DNA from: Saprospiraceae bacterium
GTDB taxonomy: Bacteria > Bacteroidota > Bacteroidia > Chitinophagales > Saprospiraceae
Length of the DNA stretch: 64,000 bases
Direction of reading: 5' to 3'
Assembly (NCBI GenBank): GCA_016714985.1
Contig: JADKBS010000012.1
Coordinates: 198,452 to 262,451, forward strand
This document shows positions 16,547-25,724 of the stretch, piece after piece. The notes under the pieces were generated by a model, which searched no databases, had not been told where the DNA came from, and saw only the letters and a program-made list of their open reading frames with translations. How positions within the stretch are numbered: the stretch's first letter is position 1; each line of letters begins with the position of its first letter. Made by a program: the position numbers and the translations under genes.

Positions 16547-17685
16547 ATGAAACGCATCATTGGCCTGCTTGTCCTTGCTTCCCTTTGGCTAGCTGGCTGC
16601 AAAACCGACCCACCACTCCCAGCCGAACCAGCTCCGCTTCCCCCACTTGATTCGGTGGAGGTGGTAGAAACCCCTGACCCCTATTTCCTCAAAAATTACA
16701 AAGGCAATATTGATGGCAAGTACGACATAGAAATGGTGCTCGTCAACTGGGGCGATGGGTTCCTATCTGGTCGTTATTGGTACACCAATAAAAACAAGCC
16801 CATTGAACTAAGCGGAGAGTTAAAAGAAGACAACACCTACGAAATTGCCGAGTTCATGGATGGGAAAGTGGGGCCAAGTTCGTAGGTGACTTTGCCAATA
16901 TTGACTCGCTGGCGGGAAGCTGGGCAAGTGCCGATGGTAAACGGAACCTGCCCTTTACCTTAGTTTTTGCGCCTTCGGCAAAAGACGAAGGCAACTGGAC
17001 GGGCAACTGGCACCTGAACCAAGTCTGGGACGGTGGCTGGCTAATGATCGGCAACGTGACCGCCGATGCCTTCGATTTTGCCTTGAGCGTGGTGCGAGGC
17101 AGTCACATTGGCACCTTGGAAGGGAAGGCCCAGCGCACGGGTGACAAGGCCATTTTCAAGCAAAAAACTTATGAGGAGAAGCCTTGTGAACTGCATTTCA
17201 CCAATATGGGCGACCACGTACTAATTGACCAAGTAAGCGACAATCTTGCCTGCGGCTTTGGTGCAAGGGCACATGCCGCTGGGCGCTTCGAAAAGAAAAA
17301 ACTCATCCGCAAAGCATTGTTGACTGTGGGCAGTGATGCGCAAGATGTGTTCACGAACCAAGCCCTGCATGACGAGTTCCGTCGTCTCGTTGGTGATTCC
17401 ATGTACGAGACTTTTGCTTTCAATATGCAAATAAGGGAGCGTGCGACCAATAAACTTGGTCAAACGGTCATAACAGGAGCAGTACCGGGACTTTTTACCA
17501 CCAACGAGGCCATCATCATTTTTGACCAACAGGGAAAGATTTGGGCCACTACCTTGGATTTCAAGGAGGGAAGTGAAGCGCCACATCTGCACAATTTTAC
17601 CAACGATGCCGCCTCCAAAGAGAGGCTGCATCCCGATGTTGAGGCTTGGCGGGAACGGTTCAAGTCGTACAAGGTGGAGTTTTGA
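16547..17685 (+). CDS. Lipoprotein of unknown function (frameshift near 16870)
   Basis: The protein begins MKRIIGLLVLASLWLAGC, with a lipobox and lipidated Cys at residue 18, then a Pro-rich spacer. The frame breaks at GTGGGG near 16870. The other frame continues as AKFVGDFANIDSLAGSW and runs to 17685. The joined product has about 379 residues with repeated beta-type segments (GNIDGKYDIEMVLVNW, GNWTGNWHLNQVWDGG). These resemble small-molecule binding or DUF3298-like envelope domains, but I cannot place it. One extra or missing G explains the break. It is divergent from the Clp-type ATPase gene. Confidence 0.7.
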
Positions 17686-17905
17686 TGGAGGTTCCAATCC
17701 CAAATTGATAATCGGGAATAACAAGGAATTGTGGGAAAAAGACAGCTTCACACTCTTATGTGTCGCATTTCTGGGCCTTAATCCGAATTCCGCATTCCAA
17801 AATCCGTAATCGAATAGTACGTTTTTTGGAGTACCTTCGTTAATGCGTCCGACAAACCATGTTTTCACCAATTCCAAACTGTTTTTGATGCAAACATTTA
17901 TTAAA

Positions 17906-20432
17906 ATGAACATTTTGAAAACCTTAGGCTTTGCACTCATCCTTGTTTTCGCTGCAACGCAAGTGAATGCCCAGGCCGCCCTGAAGCGTGCCAACAAACA
18001 ATATGAACTGGGCACCTTCAACCTTGCTGCACAGTCTTACAAGGATTTCTTGGCCAAAAACCAAGACCACACGGAGGCCAACAGCAAGCTGGCTGACTGC
18101 TACCGCCACCTCAACCAGCAGGAGAAGGCTGTGCCTTACTACCAAGCTGCGGTCGCAGCCGGTGACGTGCAGGATATATACGTGTTTCAATATGGTCTCA
18201 CCTTGCAGGAACTTGGCAGGTACGAATTGGCCAGGGGGGTGTTCAACAGGCTTGGCGAAAAATCGGAAGAATTCAAGATTCGCTGCAAACAGTTTGCTGA
18301 AGCCTGCGACTTTGCCTTGAAATCCAGTGCCCCTGCCACTTATAAAGTCTCGAACGAGTTCGCCAATTCGGCTTCCTTCGATTTTGGCCCCACTTTTTGG
18401 CGACCAAGTGGTGTATTCCTCTGGCCGCACCGACATCAAGGGCCGGGACAGCCGAAATGCCCCTTCATCGGGCTTGGGCGAAGGTACCAACCGCCTCCTT
18501 ATCTCCCAACGGGACAAGAACGGATTCCTCGAAGTGCCCGTCACCTTGCACGCCGGTTTTGGCGTGGGCCTGAACGAAGGCCCGGTTTCCTACACTGCCG
18601 ATGGCGCTTGGGTTGCCTTTACCCGCAACAATTTCGTAGATGGCACCCGCCTGATGCCCAGTGGCGGCATGGAACTGAACATGTTCATTGCGCAAGCAAA
18701 ACCCAATGGCGACTGGGAGAACCCGCTTGCATTCCCTCACAATGGCGTTGATTATTCCACGGGCTACCCCAGTTTTTCGCCTGATGGAAAGGCGCTGTAT
18801 TTTTCGAGCAACAGGCCCGGTGGCTACGGTGGCTTCGATATTTATGTTTCCTTTAAAATAGGAGGTAATTGGTCGGCCCCGGAAAACCTTGGCGCAACGG
18901 TGAACACCCTTGGCAACGAAATCACGCCATTCTACGATGGAAATGCACTCCATTTCGCTAGCGACTACCATAAGGGCTTCGGCGGCTTCGATATTTTCAG
19001 GGCAGAGGAGAGTGGTGGGCGTTGGGCAACTGTTTACCATGGCGGTGCTGGCTTGAACTCCTCCAATGACGACTACGGTTTCGTTTTCAATGGCGAACGC
19101 AATATTGGCTACATCGTGTCTAACAGGGCAGGCGGCAAAGGCTCAGAGGACATTTACCGCATCGTCAAAGAGGTCGAATCGGCTGTCATCAAGGTCACGG
19201 ATGCACTCACTGGTGCAGCCATTTCTGGTGCAACGATTGACTTTTCCGATTGTGGCTCTGCCAACCAATTTACCAATGTCAATGGCCTTTTCAACTTTAG
19301 TCTCCCTGATGCTATTGATTGCAATGCCACTATCAGCAAAGAAGGATTTGCGAGCAAAACCGTACGCTTGACTTCGCTTGACTTGCGGCAGAACCCGACG
19401 GTTGAAGTGGGATTGGGCAACAACGCAAATGCCTATTCAGGACAAGTGGTTAATGGCCTAAACTCCAAGCCAGTGGAAAGTGCGAAAATCATAGCCACCG
19501 ACCAAGCATCCAGTCATGAAGTATCGGCATACTCGGATGCCAACGGCAATTTTTCCATTTCGTTGAAGCCAAACGCCAGGTACGATGTCCGTTATTCCAA
19601 GATAGGGTTTAAGGATATAGTCATTGATTTCAAGGCTGTCTCCTCTAAAGAGGTTAGCCTCGGCAAATTGAGCTTGTACCCCGTTGGAAGTGAAACCTCG
19701 GCGAGCGGTGGTGGTAATTCCGGCCAAGCCAAAGACAAGGACAAACCCACGGAGTTTGAAGAAGGTGCTACTTCAGCCAGTACAAAGGCAAAAGATATTG
19801 AGTCAGGCAGTAATTCCGCTACTATTGACGGTTTTGCAGTGCAATTGGCGGCTGCAAACACCGTCAAGCCAGATTTGAAGCCTTACCAAGCCAAACTAGG
19901 CGAACTCGGCAATATCTATGCGGTAAGCGAAGGTGGCAAGACCAAGATCAGGCTTGGTGTATTTGAAACTAGGGAAGCTGCGGTGTCCGCTCAAGCCAAG
20001 GCCAAATCCAATGGCTACTCAGGTGCATTCATCGTTGCAGAAAAAGGCAAACCTTCCGCTACTCCCAAAAAAGAGGAACCAAAGCCAAAGCCTGCTGAGA
20101 CTATTGACAAGAAGAACGAGTCAAAGCCCGCTACCACGGAGACGAAACCTAAAACGACCCAGCCTAAGGCTGCACCAGTCAAAGAAGCCGAACTTGATGG
20201 CTATCTGGTAAAATTGGCCGCCTACAAGGACTTGAAAAACTTCAAGCGTGAAAAGGTGGAGGATTTCGGGTTGGTCAGCTTCGTAAAGAAGGGCGAGTTC
20301 ACCATTGTCGTGCTTTCTGGGTTCGACTCCAAGGCTAGTGCAGCAAAAGCACTGGAAAAAGCAAAGCAACAAGGCTTTACCACTGCTCACTTGGCCACGA
20401 TGGAAAATGGAGAAATGAAAAAAGCTGATTGA
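17906..20432 (+). CDS. PorE-like TPR/PD40/carboxypeptidase-regulatory protein with two SPOR domains (frameshift near 18400)
   Basis: After a signal peptide (MNILKTLGFALILVF...NAQ) there are TPRs (about residues 20-150), then a PD40 beta-propeller (YSSGRTDIKG, GYPSFSPDGKALYFSSNRPGG, NIGYIVSNRAGGKGSEDIY). Carboxypeptidase-regulatory-like domains follow (VTDALTGAAISGATI, VVNGLNSKPVESAKI). The C-terminus carries two SPOR-like repeats (GFAVQLAAANT..., GYLVKLAAYKD...) separated by a Lys/Pro/Thr linker. The order matches PorE-type periplasmic proteins, but SPOR replaces the usual OmpA domain, so peptidoglycan binding would be through denuded glycan strands. A T-run at 18399-18403 splits the frame. 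A -7-like box TACCTTCG lies at 17832. Confidence 0.8.
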
Positions 20433-20474
20433 CCTACCTTTTTCAGGTGTTTTTCAGAAATGATTTTTATTTAT

Positions 20475-20523
20475 ACAAGCCTAAAAGTTGGTTCAATTTA
20501 CCAACCTTTTAGGCTTGTTTTCG
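20475..20523 (+). terminator. Terminator after the PorE-like gene
   Basis: ACAAGCCTAAAAGTTGGT pairs with its exact complement across a 7-nt loop and is followed by TTTTCG. It is a strong 18-19-bp hairpin. Confidence 0.9.
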
Positions 20524-20568
20524 TTATTGCCTGCACATAAATTTTCCTACCAAAAACTACTTAACGAT

Positions 20569-20598
20569 TTGTGTTTCTGAATTGATAGTTTACATTTG
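20569..20598 (+). promoter_or_regulatory. Bacteroidota-type promoter for the alpha-oxoamine synthase
   Basis: TTG (20569-20571) is separated by 19 bp from TACATTTG (20591-20598), a perfect TAnnTTTG box at the expected spacing. The gene starts 174 bp further on, giving a long leader. Confidence 0.65.
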
Positions 20599-20772
20599 CC
20601 GTATCACACAGAACCAAGTCAAAATATTTTCCATAAACTACTAATGTTAGCCCAATGTGGCTCAGCATCCCTGTTTACTTTCACAAAGCTACTGCACAAG
20701 AGGCAACAGAAAGTAGGCTAAGAACATGAAAACAATTGCATAGCTCACAAAAACTATAAATCCAAATTTACT

Positions 20773-22041
20773 ATGCAAAAGCCAGTTTCTGATGTTTCCC
20801 TGATTAACTACAATATTGAATTGGCCAAGAGCTACGGCATTCTTCAAGTGGATGTCGATGACATCAACGACCGGGGAAGAACCTTAATCATTGGGGACAA
20901 CGAAGTCGTCAACTTTGGCTCTTGCAGTTATCTCGGTCTTGAGTCCGACCCACGGTTGGTTGCAGCAGCACATGAGGCCTTGGACCGCTTCGGCGTTCAT
21001 TTTTCCAGTTCCCGTTCCTACCTTGGGTTAAGCCTCTATGAAGAAGCGGAGGCCAAACTCGCCCAGGTATTTGGGAAGCCGGTCATCGTTACGCCGTCCA
21101 CGACACTTGGGCACATGGCGCTGCTGCCATTGATCATAGGAACAGGCGACCGCTTGATACTCGACCAGCAGGTGCATTCAAGCGTTGCCTTCTCAGTGCA
21201 GCAGGTGGCCGTCAATCCGGGCAATATCGAGCGCATCCGGCATAATAGGTTGGATTACTTGGAGAACCGGCTTCGCAAGTTGTCGGGCCAACACGACAAG
21301 GTTTGGTACTTTGCCGACAGTGTATATAGCATGTATGGCGATATTGCGCCCTTGAAAGAACTTGTGGTACTGCTCGACAGATACGAGCATTTCCATCTCT
21401 ACCTCGACGATGCCCACGGCATGAGTTGGGCGGGCGAAAACGGAGCAGGCTATGTGCGCCAGCACATACCGCACCACCCACGCATCATGCTTACAACCTC
21501 CTTGGGCAAAGGCTTCGGCACGTCGGGCGGGGCCATCATCTGTCACAATGAAGAACAAAAGACTTTTATCAGGAACTGTGGCGGCACTTTGATTTTCTCA
21601 GGCCCTTTGCAGCCCGCCAATTTAGCTGCTGTCGTTGCCTCAGCCGATATTCACCTTTCGCCGGAAATTTACGTGCACCAAGAGAAACTGCGTACAAGAA
21701 TTGCCTATTTCCAAGAAAAAGCAGCGTCACTGAACCTGCCAATGGTGTCTATAGGCAAGACCCCCTTGTTTTATATTGCAACAGGGACAAAGCAAGTTGG
21801 CTGCGAGGTTATTGCGGCCCTTATGCAAAAAGGGCTTGGCTATACGGGCATTGCCAGCTATCCTAGCGTACCGACTACCAATTCCGGTATCCGAATTTTG
21901 GTGAACAACCACCACTTGCTGCACGATATTGATGCGCTGTTGGAGGAACTTGCCGTTTTGTTGTTCCCTGAAATGGAGAAGCATGGCATTTCGATGGAGA
22001 AGGTTTGGAAGGCGTTTGGGCGGGAGATGGCTGCTCAATGA
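20773..22041 (+). CDS. Alpha-oxoamine synthase family PLP enzyme
   Basis: The 422-residue protein has the fold-type I pattern of the family: NFGSCSYLGLESDPR near the start, YFADSVYSMYGDIAPL, LYLDDAHGMSW with the PLP-contacting Asp/His, and the Schiff-base lysine in TTSLGKGFGTSGG (about residue 243). The family condenses an amino acid with an acyl-CoA (KBL, BioF, serine palmitoyltransferase, ALA synthase, CqsA). This member lacks features that would settle the substrate. It stands alone between two terminated units, so it is probably not in a biotin operon. Sphingolipid or secondary-metabolite synthesis are both plausible in Bacteroidota. Confidence 0.88.
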   Translation: MQKPVSDVSLINYNIELAKSYGILQVDVDDINDRGRTLIIGDNEVVNFGSCSYLGLESDPRLVAAAHEALDRFGVHFSSSRSYLGLSLYEEAEAKLAQVFGKPVIVTPSTTLGHMALLPLIIGTGDRLILDQQVHSSVAFSVQQVAVNPGNIERIRHNRLDYLENRLRKLSGQHDKVWYFADSVYSMYGDIAPLKELVVLLDRYEHFHLYLDDAHGMSWAGENGAGYVRQHIPHHPRIMLTTSLGKGFGTSGGAIICHNEEQKTFIRNCGGTLIFSGPLQPANLAAVVASADIHLSPEIYVHQEKLRTRIAYFQEKAASLNLPMVSIGKTPLFYIATGTKQVGCEVIAALMQKGLGYTGIASYPSVPTTNSGIRILVNNHHLLHDIDALLEELAVLLFPEMEKHGISMEKVWKAFGREMAAQ

Positions 22042-22086
22042 ATCAAATTCCTTGTTGATAACAAGCGGTAGTCAGTTCCTCCGATT

Positions 22087-22533
22087 CTATTTCCTAAAGA
22101 CTATCATTTCTTGAAGCGTTGGGTGGGTTTGTTCAGACAGCAACCATTCATCCTCTGTTGTTTCAGTAATGACAAACGGACACGCCTGACAAGCTTGTTT
22201 TCCGCTTTGTAGGAACCATCGGCATTGTGGGCGAATGGCACAAGCGATGATATCTTCATTAATTGGTAGGTATTCTAGCAAAGAGATTACTCGGTCTGCT
22301 ACACCACACCTTTCGCCTGTCCATTGGGCGCATCCCGACGCTATGCACTTATTGGTAAAGCGGAATCGCTGTTCCGCATGCGCATGTTCATTGGCTTTTT
22401 CTATGAACGATTCGTCAATGCGGAGCGGTTGCGGTAAAATCGCAACGGTACCGTCTTCTTGACGTACCCCCAGCAGTTGGGCACCAATTTGTGCTTTGCT
22501 GCTGGGGCACATAATTTTACCATTTTTTTTCAT
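22087..22533 (-). CDS. Cysteine-rich protein of unknown function
   Basis: The 148-residue product has eight cysteines, seven of them in two clusters: CIASGCAQWTGERCG and CAIRPQCRWFLQSGKQACQACP. An eighth Cys is in the N-terminal MCPSSKAQIGAQLLGV. The spacing could bind zinc or an iron-sulfur cluster. There is no signal peptide. I do not recognise the family. It is encoded 9 bp downstream of the 81-residue gene, so the two form an operon and perhaps a functional pair. Confidence 0.7.
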   Translation of the reverse strand: MKKNGKIMCPSSKAQIGAQLLGVRQEDGTVAILPQPLRIDESFIEKANEHAHAEQRFRFTNKCIASGCAQWTGERCGVADRVISLLEYLPINEDIIACAIRPQCRWFLQSGKQACQACPFVITETTEDEWLLSEQTHPTLQEMIVFRK

Positions 22534-22542
22534 GGCCTTTCT

Positions 22543-22788
22543 TTAAAGTTGCTGGGTGAAGATCTTCTTTTGGTCTAACCCAAGCTCTTTTAAATTACGG
22601 GCAACAATGCCATTAATAATAGGGCCTTTTGGCAGTTTGTAAATTGGGAATAGGGCAAACCCATTGCTTGCACCTGTTTTTGCCAACACCCCAGTCGTGG
22701 CATTTTGAATGGCAGCATTTATTTCTTTGCGCTGCGCATCGGTGAGCTTCATGGCGCCCAGGTCAACGGTGAAAACATTTTCATTCAT
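22543..22788 (-). CDS. Small protein of unknown function, partner of the Cys-rich protein
   Basis: The 81-residue product reads MNENVFTVDLGAMKLTDAQ and continues with an amphipathic helix, then NATTGVLAKTGASNGFALFPIYKLPKGPIINGIVARNL. It has no cysteine, signal peptide or transmembrane helix. A leader-plus-core layout reminiscent of peptide natural products can be imagined, but there is no double-glycine cleavage site and no modification enzyme is identifiable. A -7 box TAGATTTG lies at 22874-22881 on its strand. Confidence 0.65.
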   Translation of the reverse strand: MNENVFTVDLGAMKLTDAQRKEINAAIQNATTGVLAKTGASNGFALFPIYKLPKGPIINGIVARNLKELGLDQKKIFTQQL

Positions 22789-22873
22789 TTTAGCTTGATT
22801 TGTCTGCCTACTCTTGGATCGGATTTTCGGCCCACTCCGTTTTTTGGTTGATTGCTTTAAATTTCAATCTTTG

Positions 22874-22881
22874 CAAATCTA
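22874..22881 (-). promoter_or_regulatory. -7 box for the two small genes
   Basis: On the minus strand the sequence reads TAGATTTG, an exact TAnnTTTG match, 86 bp before the 81-residue gene. No clear -33 element is seen. Confidence 0.45.
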
Positions 22882-22984
22882 AATCGGCTGGAACTTGAAT
22901 GAAAGCCTTGTTCCAGAAAATGGTAATAGGTATTTTCAAATGCACAGGTCGAAAAAAACTTCCCCAATTGCCAAAACCCCAAAC

Positions 22985-22992
22985 TACATTTG
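22985..22992 (+). promoter_or_regulatory. -7 box for the POT transporter gene
   Basis: TACATTTG matches TAnnTTTG exactly, 57 bp upstream of the start. A TTG at 22968 is only 14 bp away, shorter than usual. Confidence 0.5.
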
Positions 22993-23048
22993 CCCACCTG
23001 CGCTAACCAAAATTGCGGAGCAACGTAAAAGCTCAAAACTTCATTCGC

Positions 23049-24821
23049 ATGACTGACCAGACTCAACAAACGCCACAAGGCGACAACTCGGATTTCTTCA
23101 AAAACATGGTAATCGGCCACCCGGCCGGCTTGTTCGTCCTCTTCTTCACGGAAATGTGGGAGCGGTTCTCCTTCTACGGCATGCGGGCCTTGCTCGTGAT
23201 GTTCTTCACCTCCACGTTGGCCGATGGCGGCTGGGAGTGGTCACGGGAGAAGGCAATGGCGATTTTTGGCTCTTATGTAGGGCTGGTTTATCTCTCCACT
23301 ATGATGGGCGGCTATTTTGCCGACAAGAAAATCGGCTACCGGTGGGCCGTGGTTGTCGGCGCACTGCTGATGACGATGGGGCATGGTTGTATGGCGTTGG
23401 AGACAAAGTTCACCATTTACCTCGGCTTGGTGCTTTTGGTGTTCGGCAACGGTTTTTTTAAGCCAAACATGGTCTCCATCATCTCGGAGATGTACAAAAA
23501 CCACCCAGAAAAAAAGGACGGCGCCTACACCATTTTCTACATGGGCGTCAATTCAGGGGCGTTCTTTGGCATCCTGCTCTGCGGGTATTTGGGTGAGGAA
23601 GTAGGCTGGAGCTGGGGCTTTGGACTTGCTGGCATCTTCATGTTTTTTGGCCTTTTACAGTTTTGGCTAGCGCAAAACATCTTTGGCAACATTGGCCTGA
23701 AACCCGTGAAAAAGGACGCAGCCGCTACCGAACTCGCATTGGACGGCGATAAGCCGAACCCATTCACAAATTGGCAACTGGTACTGATTGGCACCATGAT
23801 TATCCTAGGTTTGCTATGGATTATTTTTGAACCTGCGAAAATCATCTCCGACGGCAGCGTAAACCTGTTCGACTTCAACCTGCTTGGCCTTTCCGGCAAT
23901 AATTTCACCATCCTGTTGGCACTTTCATTGTTCATCGGCTTGCTGGTTTACCGGGTGGCGAAGTATTCCCCCGTGACCCGTGACCGCATGATTGCCGTCA
24001 CGTTTTTTGCGTTCTTGGTCATCTTTTTCTGGGCCATTTTCGAGCAGTCACCCGGTACCCTGACCATCTTCGCCCGTGACTACACCAACCGAGTGTTGGA
24101 AGGCGGCGCTGGCACCACCTTCAAAATCGTGAACGCCCTGATGACGGTCGTACCATTGGGCATCATCACATGGGTGCTTTTCAAGCTGTTCCAACAGACC
24201 TTCAAAAAATACGCTGTCGCAAACATCATCCTTGGCACCAGCTTCGTCATCATCTGGGGCATTGCCTTCTGGATGCTGAAAAACCAAATGGCCGAAGTGA
24301 CTTTGGAAGTCAAGGCCTCTTGGTTTTCCACCCTCAATTCGCTGTTCATCATCAGCCTCGCCCCGCTGTTTTCGAAATGGTGGGAAAGCAAGTACAACCC
24401 ACCTGCCAACGTAAAATATGCCATCGGCATGACCTTCCTCGCCATCGGTATGGCCTTCGTCGCTTTTGGGGCCAGCGGCATCGAGCCGGGCGCTAAAACG
24501 GCCTCGGTGAGCATGGTTTGGTTGATACTGGTGTACCTTTTTCATACGATGGGCGAGCTTTGTATTTCCCCAGTTGGCCTTTCCTATGTGAGCAAACTCG
24601 TACCCGCACGTATGATTGGCATCATGTTCGGCATCTGGTACCTGGCCGTGGCCATCGGCATGAAGGGCGCCGCCAAGTTCGGCGAGAACGTGGACAAAAT
24701 CGCCGACGAAAAGGGCATCAGCTACTATTTCTGGATGCTTACGGCTATATCGTTGGTAGTAGCGTTCGTAGCGGTTGTTTTCATGCCCTTTATTCGGAAG
24801 AAGATGCATGGGGTGAGGTGA
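23049..24821 (+). CDS. POT/PTR2-family proton-dependent oligopeptide transporter
   Basis: The 590-residue membrane protein begins MTDQTQQTPQGDNSDFF and carries the family motif FFTEMWERFSFYGMRALLVMF (ExxERxxYYG type) in the first helix. YLSTMMGGYFADKKIGYR follows in helices 2-3, and NSGAFFGILLCGYLGEEVGWSWGFGLAG later. It has about twelve or more hydrophobic helices. The family imports di- and tripeptides with protons. A Bacteroidota-type extended insertion with two extra helices is present in the middle. The start is set at 23049, the first Met of the typical N-terminus. Confidence 0.93.
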   Translation: MTDQTQQTPQGDNSDFFKNMVIGHPAGLFVLFFTEMWERFSFYGMRALLVMFFTSTLADGGWEWSREKAMAIFGSYVGLVYLSTMMGGYFADKKIGYRWAVVVGALLMTMGHGCMALETKFTIYLGLVLLVFGNGFFKPNMVSIISEMYKNHPEKKDGAYTIFYMGVNSGAFFGILLCGYLGEEVGWSWGFGLAGIFMFFGLLQFWLAQNIFGNIGLKPVKKDAAATELALDGDKPNPFTNWQLVLIGTMIILGLLWIIFEPAKIISDGSVNLFDFNLLGLSGNNFTILLALSLFIGLLVYRVAKYSPVTRDRMIAVTFFAFLVIFFWAIFEQSPGTLTIFARDYTNRVLEGGAGTTFKIVNALMTVVPLGIITWVLFKLFQQTFKKYAVANIILGTSFVIIWGIAFWMLKNQMAEVTLEVKASWFSTLNSLFIISLAPLFSKWWESKYNPPANVKYAIGMTFLAIGMAFVAFGASGIEPGAKTASVSMVWLILVYLFHTMGELCISPVGLSYVSKLVPARMIGIMFGIWYLAVAIGMKGAAKFGENVDKIADEKGISYYFWMLTAISLVVAFVAVVFMPFIRKKMHGVR

Positions 24822-24831
24822 TGCACCGGAT

Positions 24832-24870
24832 ACTGGATGGCAGATACTGAATATTGGATGCTGAGCGACT
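24832..24870. repeat. Short tandem repeats after the POT gene
   Basis: GGATACTGGATGGCAGATACTGAATATTGGATGC is a run of degenerate 8-10-bp units (GATACTG). It belongs to the same class as the clusters at 13133, 46630, 48262 and in uvrA. Confidence 0.6.
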
Positions 24871-24900
24871 CCGGCTGTTTTGCCAATAGTGTACAAGCCA

Positions 24901-25599
24901 TTAAAGCTCAACTTGGATTCTGCATCCAATATAATGCTGTTTTAAATCGGATTTAATATTGTAGGGAATCCATTTTCCATCAGACCATCGGCTGTTCCAT
25001 GGGAAATAGTGGAATTGGTAAATAGGGGTAATTGCCCATTTTTCATTGACGTGTAAATCTATGCCAACGCCAATCATGGCTCCTACTGTTGTTGATTTGC
25101 TATTATGCCAACCAAATGCTCTGGCATTCGAATTATAAAATTGGTAGTTAAAATTAAGTGCCAGCATAGGACTTGTCTCAAGGAAAAAACTTTTCCTTAA
25201 AAAACTTTCTTTTGTATTTAAGCTGTCGCAATAATAATCGCAATTCATGTCGAAAATGTAAAACCGAATATTTATTTGAAGCTTTGATTGTAAATGCTCT
25301 AATTTTATAACTTCATGCTTAATTGTTGCGATATCGCTCTCTTCAAACTTAAATCTACTCAGAGATATGGAAGGCAAAAATTCGATTCTTTTTCTTCTGG
25401 CACCAAATAAATGATAGTCTGCACCAACCTGCCAGCCAATCATGGGGTAAGGGTTTAAATATATTGAATTTCTGCCAAATCGCTCTTCCCAACCTTTAGC
25501 GTTAAACGTCTTTCTGCCAAAACTCAATCCAAGTTGCGAATAGCTATTTTGAACAAAAAAGCAAAAGATAAGAACGGTCATAAAAGGAATACTTCTCAT
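24901..25599 (-). CDS. Outer-membrane beta-barrel-like secreted protein
   Basis: The 232-residue product starts MRSIPFMTVLIFCFFVQNSYS, a signal peptide. Alternating beta strands follow (IGWQVGADYHLFG, QINIRFYIFD, GAMIGVGIDLHVNEKWAITPIYQFHY) and end QHYIGCRIQVEL with a near-terminal aromatic strand pattern, like small porin-type barrels. The function is unknown. It is divergent from the BNR gene and AT-richer than its neighbours, which hints at a separate origin. Confidence 0.75.
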   Translation of the reverse strand: MRSIPFMTVLIFCFFVQNSYSQLGLSFGRKTFNAKGWEERFGRNSIYLNPYPMIGWQVGADYHLFGARRKRIEFLPSISLSRFKFEESDIATIKHEVIKLEHLQSKLQINIRFYIFDMNCDYYCDSLNTKESFLRKSFFLETSPMLALNFNYQFYNSNARAFGWHNSKSTTVGAMIGVGIDLHVNEKWAITPIYQFHYFPWNSRWSDGKWIPYNIKSDLKQHYIGCRIQVEL

Positions 25600-25724
25600 G
25601 CTTAAAAATTATAACTTGGGTTTTAGGTGTGAGCTGTCCATCTTGAATTTCACCGGAAAAATAAGCTAAATAGTTAGAATCCAAGATAGTAAAACTACCT
25701 TCGCCCCAAACAAAACTATGTACT

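Larger units (their letters stand above)
20433..20772 (+). other. Intergenic region with terminator, promoter and long leader
   Basis: The region holds the terminator at 20475-20523, a promoter at 20569-20598 and a 175-nt leader before the alpha-oxoamine synthase gene. Within the leader a 25-codon frame (20644-20721, MLAQCGSASLF...) could be a leader peptide, but nothing else supports it. Confidence 0.5.

Noticed and set aside
20644..20721. Leader peptide gene upstream of the alpha-oxoamine synthase
   Set aside because: The 25-codon frame has no supporting ribosome binding site or attenuator-like hairpin, so I only mention it in the leader.
22543..22788. RiPP precursor peptide
   Set aside because: There is no leader cleavage motif, no repeated core and no recognisable modification enzyme; the protein is likely an ordinary small protein.
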